Notes: generated by a model from the letters alone, not told the origin. A DNA stretch of 64,000 bases from Spirosoma taeanense (GCF_013127955.1 NZ_CP053435.1:1-64000), one strand, 5' to 3'. Positions 1-9,470 are shown, counted from the stretch's first letter. A program made the numbers and translations.

Positions 1-267
1 GCGCATTAACGGATTCATGGCTATTAACTGGTTTTGTTAAGAATTTAAGTTTAATTGTACTTATCCTTACTCAAAACCTATACCAGCTCTTATCAGACGG
101 CTTATATCAGACATTTTGACATTATTTATCCTTATCCATAAAAAATATCTGTCAAAACGTGTCAGTCGAATATAGTTTAGACTGCAAAATTTACAGCATT
201 GCCCTTACGTAATCTGACACCTTATTTATAACAAGGTGCCCACTTGTGTTAAAGAATTTGCAGGGAT
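1..267. other. AT-rich non-coding stretch downstream of rnc
   Basis: No convincing gene is visible. The stretch is AT-rich and holds two copies of TTATCCTTA (61-69 and 128-136) and an 8-bp inverted repeat, TTTTGACA at 114-121 against TGTCAAAA at 150-157. Near 230-250 lies a weak, bulged hairpin around CAAGGTG/CACTTG that could help end the leftward rnc transcript. The left window edge hides what lies further upstream. Confidence 0.4.
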
Positions 268-1029
268 TTATTTGGCGTCCAGTAACTCAAGCGCTTTTTC
301 AGCGGCTGACTGTTCGGCTTTCTTTTTAGAGTAGCCACTACCGGTGGCGAAGGCCTCGTCGTCAATCAGAACCTGCGCTATGAACTCCCGGAAGTGACTA
401 TTGCCTTTTTCGGACAGAATTTCGAAGCGCACTTCTTTACCCGATCGCTGCGCCCATTCAATCAGACGGCTCTTAAAATTGACGTTGTTCTGCACTACGG
501 ACTCAATATCGTAATGCGCAAGGAGCTCTTTCAAAATGAACCGGCGCGTAAACCGGAATCCTTTGTCTAAGTAGACCGCGCCAACCAGCGCTTCGAGGGC
601 ATCACCGTACATCGATGTACGGGCGGGCAGACTGCGCGTCCGGCTGCCATCATACTCGATAAGCTGGTCTAAGCCAATCTTGCGGGCAATGCCGTTGAGC
701 GTTTCGCGGTTTACGATCCTGGATCGGATTTCGGTGAGAAAGCCTTCGTCCTTATAAGGATACTTTTTAAACAGAAACTCTGCGATGACCATACCCAGCA
801 CCGAATCTCCCAGATATTCCAGTCGTTCGTTAGATTCCCGAAACCCCTCAATAGCGGTTGCTTTTGAGGCCGACGTGTGCCGTAAGGCCAGTTGATACAG
901 ACCAATGTTAGACGGGCGCTCGCCAATGATGTGGGCAATTGACCGACGCAGATTCTTCCGGGGATCAGATTTAGCCGACCGGAACCAATCAAAGGGATTA
1001 AAAAGACTACGAGGCAGCGCGAGCTCCAC
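268..1029 (-). CDS. rnc: Ribonuclease III
   Basis: Endoribonuclease that cleaves double-stranded RNA and matures rRNA and structured mRNA leaders in the cytoplasm. The 253-residue protein has the RNase III signature ERLEYLGDSVLG at about residues 69-80, the second acidic cluster DALEALVGAVYLDKG around 143-157, and a C-terminal double-stranded RNA binding domain from about 180 ending in KKKAEQSAAEKALELL. Length is normal for the family, allowing for a short N-terminal extension common in Bacteroidota. It starts 3 bp after the fabF stop codon, so it is the last gene of an acpP-fabF-rnc operon, an order conserved in this phylum. Confidence 0.96.
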   Translation of the reverse strand: MELALPRSLFNPFDWFRSAKSDPRKNLRRSIAHIIGERPSNIGLYQLALRHTSASKATAIEGFRESNERLEYLGDSVLGMVIAEFLFKKYPYKDEGFLTEIRSRIVNRETLNGIARKIGLDQLIEYDGSRTRSLPARTSMYGDALEALVGAVYLDKGFRFTRRFILKELLAHYDIESVVQNNVNFKSRLIEWAQRSGKEVRFEILSEKGNSHFREFIAQVLIDDEAFATGSGYSKKKAEQSAAEKALELLDAK

Positions 1030-1032
1030 GAC

Positions 1033-2283
1033 TCAGCTTAGTTTACGGAAAATGACGATGGCATTATGCCCTCCGAAACCAAATGCATTGCTCATCACGG
1101 TCTTCAATGGACGGGCTTGGGCCGTCAGGGGCGTCAAGTTGAAGCGTGAATCAATCTCTTCATCAGTGTTGAAAAGATTGATAGTCGGTGGAACAACCTG
1201 GTTCTCCAGAGCCAGAACACTAGCAATAGCTTCTACGGCTCCGGCCGCACCCAATAAGTGCCCAGTCATCGACTTAGTCGAGCTAATGTTTATCTGGAAC
1301 GAATGATCACCAAACAATTGATAAATCGCTTTCAGTTCCTGTGGATCACCAACGGGCGTTGATGTGCCGTGGGTATTAATGTAATCAATATCGGTTGGAG
1401 CAATACCGGCATCATCGAGCGCATCTTTCATGGCCAGATACGCGCCCAGACCCTCGGGGTGTGGGGCGGTAATGTGGTAAGCATCCGACGACATTCCGCC
1501 ACCAATCAGTTCGGCGTAGATTTTAGCGCCCCGCGCCTGCGCATGTTCGTATTCTTCCAGAATCAGTGATCCGGCACCTTCGCCCAGCACAAACCCATCG
1601 CGGTCCTTATCGTAGGGACGGGAAGCGGTCTGGGGCGAATCGTTACGTTCCGACAGCGCCCGGTTAGCATTAAAACCGCCAATTCCGGCGCGGGTCACGG
1701 CCGCTTCTGAACCCCCAACAACGCACATCGTCATCCGGCCCAACCGGATATAGTTAAACGCGTCGATAATGCCGTTGTTGGTCGAAGCGCAGGCCGAGAC
1801 GGTTACGTAGTTGGGCCCCCGAAACCCGTAGCGCATGGAAATCTGACCCGACGCGCTGTCGGCGATCATGCGAACAATAAAAAACGGATTGATGCGGGGA
1901 GTACCGTCGCCCTTAGCGTAATCGATCATTTCGTCCTCGAAAGATTTCAGACCACCAATGCCTGATCCCCAGATGACGCCGACTTTATTACGATCAATTT
2001 TTTCAAGGTCAAGCCCCGAGTCCCGGATAGCTTCATCGGTGGCAATGAGCGCATAATGGGTAAATGTGTCCATTTTGCGGGCTTCCTGCCGGGGAATGAA
2101 CTGTGTAACGTCAAGCCCTTTTACTTCGCAGGCAAATTGCGTGCGAAATTTCGAAGCGTCGAACTTCGTGATCGGGCCGGCACCGCTTACGCCGGCTGAT
2201 AAGTTGTTCCAGAAGGTCGGTACATCATTACCAATCGGCGTAAGTGCGCCTAAACCCGTTACGACTACTCGTTTTAACGTCAT
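1033..2283 (-). CDS. fabF: 3-oxoacyl-[acyl-carrier-protein] synthase II
   Basis: Condenses malonyl-ACP with acyl-ACP in type II fatty acid elongation. The 416 residues are the usual length. The Cys-His-His catalytic triad is visible: Cys165 in VSACAST, His305 in NTHGTSTPVGD and His342 in KSMTGHLLGAAG. The glycine-rich C-terminus SNAFGFGGHNA is also typical. It lies 118 bp downstream of acpP, its substrate carrier, and 3 bp upstream of rnc on the same strand, which indicates co-transcription. Confidence 0.97.
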   Translation of the reverse strand: MTLKRVVVTGLGALTPIGNDVPTFWNNLSAGVSGAGPITKFDASKFRTQFACEVKGLDVTQFIPRQEARKMDTFTHYALIATDEAIRDSGLDLEKIDRNKVGVIWGSGIGGLKSFEDEMIDYAKGDGTPRINPFFIVRMIADSASGQISMRYGFRGPNYVTVSACASTNNGIIDAFNYIRLGRMTMCVVGGSEAAVTRAGIGGFNANRALSERNDSPQTASRPYDKDRDGFVLGEGAGSLILEEYEHAQARGAKIYAELIGGGMSSDAYHITAPHPEGLGAYLAMKDALDDAGIAPTDIDYINTHGTSTPVGDPQELKAIYQLFGDHSFQINISSTKSMTGHLLGAAGAVEAIASVLALENQVVPPTINLFNTDEEIDSRFNLTPLTAQARPLKTVMSNAFGFGGHNAIVIFRKLS

Positions 2284-2401
2284 ACAGATGGACTGCAGGG
2301 TAATAAGAAGAGGAAAGCAATCAAGCTAACCTCTGAAAATGGTTTGCCGGCGCTACAACGTAAAAGCGAAGGCTGGCAGGTGGTTGGCCGATTAAAGACA
2401 A

Positions 2402-2641
2402 TTAATTGGTAGCGTTCTTCTCTAAGTAATCAATTGCTTGACCAACCGTACCAATGTTCTCGGCCTGATCATCCGGAATTGAGATATTGAACTCTTTCTC
2501 AAATTCCATAATCAACTCAACTGTATCGAGCGAGTCCGCGCCCAGGTCATTCGTGAAGCTTGCCTCTGGAGTTACTTCTGACTCTTCTACGCCCAGTTTT
2601 TCGACGATGATATTCTTGACCTTTTGTGCAATTTCTGACAT
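2402..2641 (-). CDS. acpP: Acyl carrier protein
   Basis: Small acidic carrier of growing fatty acyl chains on a 4'-phosphopantetheine arm. The 79-residue protein has the attachment motif [15 protein letters not shown] with Ser37 as the modified residue, and ends in the helix [11 protein letters not shown]. It is the first gene of the acpP-fabF-rnc group. Confidence 0.97.
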   Translation of the reverse strand: MSEIAQKVKNIIVEKLGVEESEVTPEASFTNDLGADSLDTVELIMEFEKEFNISIPDDQAENIGTVGQAIDYLEKNATN

Positions 2642-2672
2642 TTTAGTAGTCCGTTGGGGTTAAAAAACTGCG

Positions 2673-2704
2673 CAAAGAAACAGATTTACCTTTGGATTGT
2701 CAAA
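2673..2704 (-). promoter_or_regulatory. Possible promoter of acpP-fabF-rnc
   Basis: On the minus strand a TTTG (complement of 2701-2704) lies 20 nt upstream of TTTCTTTG (complement of 2673-2680). This resembles the Bacteroidota -33 TTTG and -7 TAnnTTTG pair with one mismatch in the -7 box. It lies 31 nt upstream of the acpP start. This is inferred from motif and position only. Confidence 0.4.
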
Positions 2705-2907
2705 CAATTTTTTGAGCCGGCTACCGTTACGCTAAAGCCCATTCCAGTTGCCAAGTATCTGTTTATCAATTAACTAAGGTAAACTCCTTCCAGGTATGCC
2801 CAACCAGCATTTAATATAAAACGTTAGTTAGTGGGTACCTTACGTATAGATTAGCTCTGTAAACAGACTTAAGCTCACTGACGAACCGACCGGCTGTACT
2901 ACTCGTA

Positions 2908-4515
2908 TTATTCCGTTTCTACTGTTGCGGTCTTTACGTTATCCAGATTAAAATGAAGGCCCCGGTTGTCGCGCCGGGACATGGCGGCTTTGATCACTAA
3001 ATAAGCGATTTCGATCATGTTCCGTAATTCGCAGATCCGTACGGATACCTTCGATTGCCGGTAAAGCTCTTCGTGCTCCAGGTATAATAGTTCGAGCCGG
3101 TCCATGGCTCGCTTCAACCGTCGGTTCGAGCGTACGATGCCCACGTAATTGGACATGATCGCTTCCAGTTCGCGCTGGATTTCCGTTACCAGAATCAGTT
3201 CTTCAGGATGAGTTGTACCCGCGTCGTTCCAGTCGGGAATTGAATCGGGAATAACCGATTGCCCCAGGTTTTCGACCGTTTTCAGATACGCCCGGTGCCC
3301 GAAAACCACGGCTTCGAGCAGGGAGTTGCTCGCCAACCGGTTGGCACCGTGCAGACCCGTACAGGCGCACTCCCCAACGGCGTATAGAAAATGGATGTTG
3401 GTCTGCCCAAACTCATTAACGCGCACTCCTCCGCACATGTAATGCTGGGCCGGAACCACCGGAATAAAGTCTTTCCGCAGGTCTAGTCCAAGATGATCGC
3501 GGCAATAAGCGGTGATGTTCGGAAAATGCTCGACAAATCGGTCGTAATCGCAGTGCGTTACGTCGATAAATACGTGCGGATCGCCGGTTTTCTTCATCTC
3601 GGAGTCGATAGCTCGGGCGACGATATCGCGCGGAGCCAGCGAAAGGCGCGCATCATAGTTTTCCATGAATGTTTCACCACTCATATTTTTGAGCACGCCC
3701 CCAAAGCCCCGGACGGCTTCGGAGATCAGGAAGTTTGGCTTTTTTCCCGGCTCATAAAGTGCCGTCGGATGGAACTGGATGAATTCCATATCCTTGCAGA
3801 TGCCTTTTGCGCGGTAAGCCATTGCAATGCCGTCGCCCGTGGCAATGCTGGGGTTGGTTGTGTTCTGATAAACGTTGCCAATGCCGCCCGTTGCCAGCAG
3901 CGTGGTTTTAGCCAGAAACTTCTCAACCTGGCCCGTCTGGGTGTTCAGAACGTAGGCGCCGTAACACTGATTGTTGTTATCATAGCGGTGAACTGTCTCG
4001 CCGAGGTGGTGGCGCGTAATGAGTTCAACGGCATAGAAATGCGTAAAAATTTCGATGGACTTCAGCGAATGGGCTTTTTCGAGCAGGGCCCGCTCAATCT
4101 CTGCCCCGGTTATATCCTTGAAGTGCAGAATCCGGTAGTCGGAATGGCCGCCTTCTTTGGCCAGATCGTAGTCGTCACCGCCATGCTCTTTATCGAAGCG
4201 CGTGCCATAATCAATCAGCTCATGGATGCGCTGGGGAGCTTCCCGCACGACAATCTCAACAATGTGTCGATCGCTGAGAAAGTCGCCGGCGACCATCGTA
4301 TCCTCAATGTGTTTTTCGAACGAATCGTCTTCCGACCACACGGCCGCTATACCGCCCTGTGCGTACTTTGTGTTGGTTTCGTCGGCCTGGACCTTCGTAA
4401 TGACACCGATACGGACGGCCTGATCCTGGTTTTCGAAATGCATCGCCAGCTTGGTGGCATAACTCAGGCCCGCGATGCCGGAGCCGATCACAAGAAAATC
4501 AAATTGGTGAGGCAT
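2908..4515 (-). CDS. nadB: L-aspartate oxidase
   Basis: Flavoprotein that oxidises L-aspartate to iminoaspartate, the first step of de novo NAD synthesis. The 535 residues carry the N-terminal FAD motif GSGIAGLSYA at 12-21, the substrate-domain segment FIQFHPTALYEPG, the motif QHYMCGGVRVNEFGQT, and a C-terminal helical domain with RRDNRGLHF. It belongs to the succinate dehydrogenase/fumarate reductase flavoprotein family, but the lone NadA neighbour and the sequence details favour NadB. It lies downstream of nadA on the same strand with a 135-bp gap, so the two are probably co-expressed. No nadC is present in the window. Confidence 0.96.
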   Translation of the reverse strand: MPHQFDFLVIGSGIAGLSYATKLAMHFENQDQAVRIGVITKVQADETNTKYAQGGIAAVWSEDDSFEKHIEDTMVAGDFLSDRHIVEIVVREAPQRIHELIDYGTRFDKEHGGDDYDLAKEGGHSDYRILHFKDITGAEIERALLEKAHSLKSIEIFTHFYAVELITRHHLGETVHRYDNNNQCYGAYVLNTQTGQVEKFLAKTTLLATGGIGNVYQNTTNPSIATGDGIAMAYRAKGICKDMEFIQFHPTALYEPGKKPNFLISEAVRGFGGVLKNMSGETFMENYDARLSLAPRDIVARAIDSEMKKTGDPHVFIDVTHCDYDRFVEHFPNITAYCRDHLGLDLRKDFIPVVPAQHYMCGGVRVNEFGQTNIHFLYAVGECACTGLHGANRLASNSLLEAVVFGHRAYLKTVENLGQSVIPDSIPDWNDAGTTHPEELILVTEIQRELEAIMSNYVGIVRSNRRLKRAMDRLELLYLEHEELYRQSKVSVRICELRNMIEIAYLVIKAAMSRRDNRGLHFNLDNVKTATVETE

Positions 4516-4650
4516 TCTTATTAAAATTGAGCCGAGTCAGTGAGCGCTCCCTTCGTCAACGACCCTGCAGGCTAAATTAACGTTATACGAAATAGATCAG
4601 GCGGAAACGCAGCGCTGTGAAAGTACCAACTCCCGACAAACGCCTTTTGC

Positions 4651-5652
4651 TTACTTACCGGAGGGGCCGCTTAGTTCCAGCATTCGGGCTACCGACTCGT
4701 AAGCTTTTAGCCGAACGTCCTCCGGCACAATGATCTCCGGCTGCTCGTATAGCATGCAGTTGTATAGCTTTTCGAGCGTGTTCATCTTCATGTATGGACA
4801 CTCCGAACAGGCGCAGGTATTATTCTGGCTGGCCGGTGCCGGAATGATCTTCTTATGCGGCACTGCCTGACGCATTTTGTGCAAAATTCCCGCTTCTGTT
4901 CCGACGATAAACGTTTGCTCCGGGCTATCAACTACGTACTTCAGCAGAGCCGTCGTTGAGCCGATGTAGTCTGCCTGACTAAGAATATGTTCCTGGCATT
5001 CGGGGTGGGCAATAAACCTGGCATCCGGATATTCATCACGGAGCTTATTCAGTTTTTCGAGCGAAATGTCGATGTGGACAATGCAGGCACCGTCCCACAA
5101 GACCATGTCGCGCCCTGTTTTCTTCGAAACGAATCGGCCCAGGTTAGCATCCGGCGCAAAAATTATCTTCTGATCCTTCGGCAGGCTTTCAACGATCTTC
5201 AGGGCATTGGACGACGTTACGATGATATCGGATAACGCCTTGATTTCAGCCGAGCAGTTGATGTACGATAACACTACGTGGTCGGGGTACTGCGCCTTAA
5301 AGGCTGCGAACTTATCGGCCGGGGCCGAATCGGCCAGCGAACAGCCCGCATTGAGGTCAGGTATGACAACTTTTTTCTGGGGCGAAAGGATTTTAGCCGT
5401 TTCACCCATAAAATGCACCCCGCAGAATACAATCATGTCGGCCGGGGTGGCGGCAGCCTGCTGGCTCAGACCTAGGCTATCGCCAATGTAGTCAGCGAGG
5501 TCCTGAATAGCGCCGTCTACGTAATAGTGGGCCAGTATTACGGCATTCTTCTCTTCTTTGAGCCGTTTGATTTCGGCCACTAAATCTATATCATCGGCAA
5601 CGGGCTGGTTAACGTAACCTACGCGCTGCACTTCTTCGAGTAAAGCTTCCAT
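4651..5652 (-). CDS. nadA: Quinolinate synthase
   Basis: Condenses iminoaspartate from NadB with dihydroxyacetone phosphate to give quinolinate, using a 4Fe-4S cluster. The 333-residue protein shows the motifs [19 protein letters not shown] (41-59), Cys77 in [12 protein letters not shown], the GCSLAD region, and the C-terminal cysteine cluster in [15 protein letters not shown]. These give the three conserved cluster cysteines plus extra cysteines. Length is normal for the NadA type. It precedes nadB on the same strand. Confidence 0.97.
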   Translation of the reverse strand: MEALLEEVQRVGYVNQPVADDIDLVAEIKRLKEEKNAVILAHYYVDGAIQDLADYIGDSLGLSQQAAATPADMIVFCGVHFMGETAKILSPQKKVVIPDLNAGCSLADSAPADKFAAFKAQYPDHVVLSYINCSAEIKALSDIIVTSSNALKIVESLPKDQKIIFAPDANLGRFVSKKTGRDMVLWDGACIVHIDISLEKLNKLRDEYPDARFIAHPECQEHILSQADYIGSTTALLKYVVDSPEQTFIVGTEAGILHKMRQAVPHKKIIPAPASQNNTCACSECPYMKMNTLEKLYNCMLYEQPEIIVPEDVRLKAYESVARMLELSGPSGK

Positions 5653-5799
5653 TTGTTGTACAATAGGCGGTTTATCTCTTAAACACTAAAGGGTCGTTAA
5701 ATGTCACAGACTCCTAGCCGCCGGGCGAATTTGGTAAAATGGTTTGTGCTTTCAAACATGGTCGGCCATTTGACGGATTTAATGTAATAAAGTGCGTTT

Positions 5800-6840
5800 A
5801 TGACAACTGATTTTCTGAAACTCCGTCTCATGCGCATTCGGATAGAGACCCCTGACGCCAAGAGCTACTTTCTGGAGCCACTGAATGGCCAACCTGTCGT
5901 ATATCGCGCTGGCCAGTTCCTTACGCTCATCCTACAGCATAACGGCCATGAGGTGCGCCGGTCCTATTCGCTTAGCTCGGCGCCTTACGAACCGTTACGT
6001 CTGACCGTCAAGCGCGTTCAGAACGGAGAAATATCCCGTTACCTGCTCGATACGCTCCGCGTTGGCGATGTGCTGACGAGCCTGCCTCCGGCGGGTCGGT
6101 TTACGGTCGGTGACGACGATACCGGCGATCTGGTGTTGCTGGGCGCGGGCAGTGGAATTACACCGCTGTTTGGGATTCTTAAGCAGGTTCTGCAAACGCA
6201 GCCGGGCCGACGAGTTACGTTGCTGTACAGTAGTCCTAATGAGAGAAACATCATTTTTCGGCAGGAGCTGGATGCCTGGCAACAGCACTTTCCGGACAAA
6301 TTCCGGCTATTATACTTATTGAGCAACCCATCGGAAGACTGGTCGAGCCTGCGCGGACGGCTCAACAACGTTATGCTTGAGCGGTTGCTGCCCCAGTTGA
6401 TGGGCTCCTCGGTGCGGGAATCGTTACGCTTTTACGTATGTGGCCCCGGCGACTACATGCGGATGGTTCAGTTTACGCTCATTTTTAGCGGCATTCGGCC
6501 GGAGCAGATCCGACGCGAAAATTTTGTTGTCGAACCGGTGGTGCTGGCTCCTCCACCTGCGTTGGCCATTGACCGAACGGTGCTGTTACGGTCGCAAAAT
6601 CGGGAGGTTGAAATTCAGGTGCCCGCCTATAAGTCGATTTTGCAGGCGGCACTGGACGAGGGTGTCTATTTGCCATATAGCTGCCGGGGTGGGCGGTGTT
6701 CAACCTGCATAGCCCGCTGCACCGCCGGAAAAATCCACATGACCATTAACGATGTTCTGACCGAACGTGATCTGGCCGAAGGCTGGGTGCTGACCTGCAC
6801 TGGGTATCCGGAAAGTGATGAAGTTGTGATTGAAATCTAA
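5800..6840 (+). CDS. PaaE-like ferredoxin-NAD(P) reductase with C-terminal 2Fe-2S domain
   Basis: A flavin and iron-sulfur electron-transfer reductase of 346 residues. Domain order is an FAD-binding barrel (about 1-100, with RRSYSLSSAP near 65), an NAD(P)-binding domain (about 105-235, GAGSGITPLFGIL and YVCGPGDYMRMV), and a plant-type ferredoxin domain at the C-terminus. The latter has cysteines in YSCRGGRCSTCIARC and a final one in VLTCTGYP. This arrangement matches PaaE and related oxygenase reductases and some stand-alone Bacteroidota reductases. No paaABCD or other oxygenase gene is nearby, so the electron acceptor is unknown. It is a single plus-strand gene between minus-strand neighbours. 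Confidence 0.85.
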   Translation: MTTDFLKLRLMRIRIETPDAKSYFLEPLNGQPVVYRAGQFLTLILQHNGHEVRRSYSLSSAPYEPLRLTVKRVQNGEISRYLLDTLRVGDVLTSLPPAGRFTVGDDDTGDLVLLGAGSGITPLFGILKQVLQTQPGRRVTLLYSSPNERNIIFRQELDAWQQHFPDKFRLLYLLSNPSEDWSSLRGRLNNVMLERLLPQLMGSSVRESLRFYVCGPGDYMRMVQFTLIFSGIRPEQIRRENFVVEPVVLAPPPALAIDRTVLLRSQNREVEIQVPAYKSILQAALDEGVYLPYSCRGGRCSTCIARCTAGKIHMTINDVLTERDLAEGWVLTCTGYPESDEVVIEI

Positions 6841-6879
6841 ATGGCGGCTATCGTCACAGAAAGTCTATAAACCGCCATT
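6840..6879. terminator. Bidirectional hairpin between the PaaE-like reductase gene and udk
   Basis: ATGGCGG (6841-6847) pairs with CCGCCAT (6872-6878) across a 24-nt spacer in the 42-bp gap between two convergent genes. There is no strong T-run, so the terminator call rests mainly on position. Confidence 0.5.
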
Positions 6880-6882
6880 CGC

Positions 6883-7500
6883 CTAAAGTTTTGTTTTCAG
6901 GTACGCAATCAGCACATCCAGACCCTTCTGATAATGCAGATTATTCGGAATAACCACGTCAGCTTCGGCTTTGTGCGGTTTTACGTAGTCCCGATAAGCC
7001 GGGCGGACATGGTTTTCCCACTGGTAATTAATCATATCGATGGACAGGCCACGTTCGTTCTGGTCGCGGATAATACGCCGGTCGAGTTTCACCTTGTTTT
7101 TGGCAGCTATGAATACTTTCAGGTCTAATTGTGCCGCTACGTCGGGAAAATGAAAGACAAACAGGCCTTCAACAATGATAATGGGCGTTGGCTGGTAACG
7201 TAACGTTCTAGCCACGGCATTCGGATTGTTGAAGGTATATTCCGGTGTTTCTACGATCTGACCCGTATGGAGCTGATGCAGATGTTCGGCAAAACGCTCA
7301 TGGTCAATGGTCTGGGGGAGGTCAAAATTATGGATTCCGTTCTCGTCACGGGGAATAAAGTCCAGTCCTCTGTAGTAGTTATCCTGCGAAATGAGACAAA
7401 TCTGCTCATGGGTAAAGGCATTCAGAACGCCTTTGAGAAACGATGTTTTGCCCGAAGCGCTGCCGCCGGTAATGCCGACGATAAACGGTTTGTTGATCAT
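6883..7500 (-). CDS. udk: Uridine kinase
   Basis: Phosphorylates uridine and cytidine in pyrimidine salvage. The 205-residue protein has the P-loop GGSASGKTS at 11-19, followed by the typical SQDNYY segment, IVEGLFVFHF in the middle, and the lid-like RRIIRDQNERG. The start is fixed, because the P-loop begins only ten residues later and no other in-frame start could keep it. A good promoter ends 4 nt upstream of the ATG, so the transcript is predicted to be leaderless. Confidence 0.94.
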   Translation of the reverse strand: MINKPFIVGITGGSASGKTSFLKGVLNAFTHEQICLISQDNYYRGLDFIPRDENGIHNFDLPQTIDHERFAEHLHQLHTGQIVETPEYTFNNPNAVARTLRYQPTPIIIVEGLFVFHFPDVAAQLDLKVFIAAKNKVKLDRRIIRDQNERGLSIDMINYQWENHVRPAYRDYVKPHKAEADVVIPNNLHYQKGLDVLIAYLKTKL

Positions 7501-7504
7501 GAGG

Positions 7505-7532
7505 CAAAAATACAGAGAAAAGCCGCAGGCAA
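7505..7532 (-). promoter_or_regulatory. udk promoter, predicted leaderless
   Basis: On the minus strand a TTG (complement of 7530-7532) is followed after 17 nt by a perfect -7 box TATTTTTG (complement of 7505-7512). The ATG of udk begins 4 nt after the box. Bacteroidota transcription normally starts about 5 nt after the box, so the start codon should be at or next to +1. Confidence 0.65.
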
Positions 7533-7551
7533 TCTTACTTTCGTTTGGCTG

Positions 7552-8277
7552 TTACAACGCAAACCACCGGATTAATACACCCCCAAGAGCTGCTCCGATT
7601 AATGGGCCAACAATTGGAACCCAGGCATATTCCCAGTCCGACGACCCTTTTTTGTCCACAGGAAGCACGGCATGCGCCAGCCGGGGGCCGAGGTCGCGAA
7701 CGGGGTTAATGGCATACCCGGTCTGCCCACCCAGCGAGAGCCCAATACTCCAGACCAGAATCCCAACTAAATAAGGACCAACACCAATGGCCAGTTCACC
7801 GAGGTTTTTGGACGAAATGCCGGCCAGCCCCAGAATAAGCACTAAGGTTGCCAGGGCTTCGCTTACCAGATTTGGGCCAGTAGAACGTATGGCAGGAGCA
7901 GTGGCGAAACAGGCCAGCTTCTCGTCCGGATCGGGTGTAGCCGCCCAATGGGGCAGGTACTGCAGCCAGACCAGCACGGCTCCCAGAAACGCGCCGATAA
8001 GCTGCGCCGTTACGTAGGGAACAACGTGACTGTAATCATTGGTGGCGATAGCGAACGCTACGGTCACTGCCGGATTCAGGTGCGCGTCAACGCTCCCGAA
8101 CGCTTTGGCCACAAAGACGCCGAAGGTTACGGCAAAGGCCCAGCCCGCCGTAATGACAATCCAGCCTGCCGAATGACCTTTCGTTTGCCGGAGCACCACA
8201 TTGGCGACTACGCCATTGCCCAGCAGTAATAAAACAATCGTACCGATTAGTTCACCAAGAAAAGGAGAGGTTTGCAT
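7552..8277 (-). CDS. MIP-family aquaporin / glycerol facilitator
   Basis: Inner-membrane channel of 241 residues with six predicted transmembrane segments and two half-membrane loops. The first signature is a normal NPA at residues 68-70 (AHLNPAVTVAF). The second is NPV instead of NPA, in YAINPVRDLGPRLAH near 190-205. The aspartate after the second signature's arginine is typical of glycerol-conducting members (GlpF-like), which suggests an aquaglyceroporin, but no glpK or glpD lies nearby. It sits 51 bp upstream of udk on the same strand. Substrate is inferred only. Confidence 0.9.
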   Translation of the reverse strand: MQTSPFLGELIGTIVLLLLGNGVVANVVLRQTKGHSAGWIVITAGWAFAVTFGVFVAKAFGSVDAHLNPAVTVAFAIATNDYSHVVPYVTAQLIGAFLGAVLVWLQYLPHWAATPDPDEKLACFATAPAIRSTGPNLVSEALATLVLILGLAGISSKNLGELAIGVGPYLVGILVWSIGLSLGGQTGYAINPVRDLGPRLAHAVLPVDKKGSSDWEYAWVPIVGPLIGAALGGVLIRWFAL

Positions 8278-8390
8278 AAAGAAAGATAAGCGGGTCAGAA
8301 ACAGAAAAACGCCTGAGTAATTTGTTATGCGCTCCTCTTTTACGTCATCCCGCCTTCGGGGTTTAGGAATAGTTTGTGCGAATTAAGTCA

Positions 8391-8398
8391 TATTTTTG
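8391..8398 (+). promoter_or_regulatory. -7 box of the MDR reductase gene
   Basis: Perfect TATTTTTG 29 nt upstream of the chosen ATG at 8428. A TTTG at 8373-8376 is only 14 nt upstream, shorter than usual, so only the -7 element is confident. Confidence 0.5.
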
Positions 8399-8427
8399 GC
8401 ACGTACACAACCTCAGCTTACTCAGCT

Positions 8428-9399
8428 ATGAAAAGCATCATTTTTGAACAGACCGGCAAACCTGCGGATGTACTGAAACTCGCCGACGTTCCCGTCCCCG
8501 AACCAGGCCCAAATGAAGTTCGCGTGAAAGTCATCGCCAGCCCAATCAATCCGTCGGATATTATGTTTGTCCAGAACCTATACGGTATCCGGCCGCAGTT
8601 ACCATCGGGCATAGGGTTCGAAGGGGTAGGGAGGGTTGATGCCCTGGGTGAGGGTGTTCAGATGCGCACGGGAATGCGGGTGAGCTTTACCAGCGTAGGT
8701 ACCTGGTCGGAATACGCGATTGCGCACCAGAGAGGCCTGATTCCAGTTCCCGATGCCATATCTGATGACGTAGCGGCCCAGCTGTTTGTAAATCCGTTTA
8801 CGGCTTATGCGATGGTGCAGGATTCGGGCGTACCGGAAGGAGGCTGGCTGATGCTGACCGCGGCTGGCTCGGCTTTCAGCAAGGTAGTGATCCAACTGTG
8901 CAGGATGCGCGGTATCAAGACCATTGGTACCGTTCGGCGCGACGACCTGAACGACGAGTTGAAAAATCTCGGCCTGACTGAAGTGGTCAACACCGAAAAC
9001 GAAAACTTGCCTGCCCGCATCAAACAGATTACGGACGGCAACGGCGTGGCCTGTGTGCTGGATGCCGTTGGCGGACATACCGCAACCGAAGCTATTAAGT
9101 GTCTGGCTAAAGGCGGGCGTATGCTGCTTTACGGGTTACTCAGCTTGCAGGACCCGACTATCAACGCGGGATTGCTGATTTTCCGCGAGTTGACAGTCAA
9201 AGGGTTCTGGCTCACCGACTGGATGCGCCGGGTCGACAGTCACACCCGGCAGGATGTAGCGCAAAACGTTATTCGCCTGCTATCTTCGGGTCAGATACAG
9301 TTACCCGTTGAGGCAACCTATTCACTCGAACAGATCGCTGAAGCCGTCGACCATGCGCACCGCCCCGGCCGCTGGGGAAAAGTGCTCGTTAAAATCTGA
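8428..9399 (+). CDS. Zinc-free medium-chain reductase (MECR / quinone oxidoreductase-like)
   Basis: NAD(P)H-dependent reductase of the medium-chain dehydrogenase/reductase superfamily, 323 residues from the ATG at 8428. An upstream in-frame start at 8374 would add 18 residues but lies before the -7 box. The N-terminal GroES-like domain contains ASPINPSDIMFVQNLYG, typical of trans-2-enoyl-thioester reductases and quinone oxidoreductases. The Rossmann domain begins near MLTAAGSAFSKVVIQL. The catalytic zinc cysteine and histidine of alcohol dehydrogenases are not visible. The C-terminus VDHAHRPGRWGKVLVKI is family-typical. The substrate cannot be told from sequence. Confidence 0.85.
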   Translation: MKSIIFEQTGKPADVLKLADVPVPEPGPNEVRVKVIASPINPSDIMFVQNLYGIRPQLPSGIGFEGVGRVDALGEGVQMRTGMRVSFTSVGTWSEYAIAHQRGLIPVPDAISDDVAAQLFVNPFTAYAMVQDSGVPEGGWLMLTAAGSAFSKVVIQLCRMRGIKTIGTVRRDDLNDELKNLGLTEVVNTENENLPARIKQITDGNGVACVLDAVGGHTATEAIKCLAKGGRMLLYGLLSLQDPTINAGLLIFRELTVKGFWLTDWMRRVDSHTRQDVAQNVIRLLSSGQIQLPVEATYSLEQIAEAVDHAHRPGRWGKVLVKI

Positions 9400-9470
9400 C
9401 GGCTGGTCAGGGCTCAGGTCAACGTAATACCTTTTTCCTAACTTTCTCTTTCGATTAAAGCGGCCTTCGC

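Noticed and set aside
2687..2694. Plus-strand TACCTTTG box between acpP and nadB
   Set aside because: No plus-strand gene follows for about 3 kb and no -33 box is at the right distance, so it is likely chance.
3493..4524. 343-codon open frame on the plus strand
   Set aside because: It is antisense to nadB, whose protein is clearly homologous. The opposite reading has no recognisable motif and arises from codon bias of nadB.
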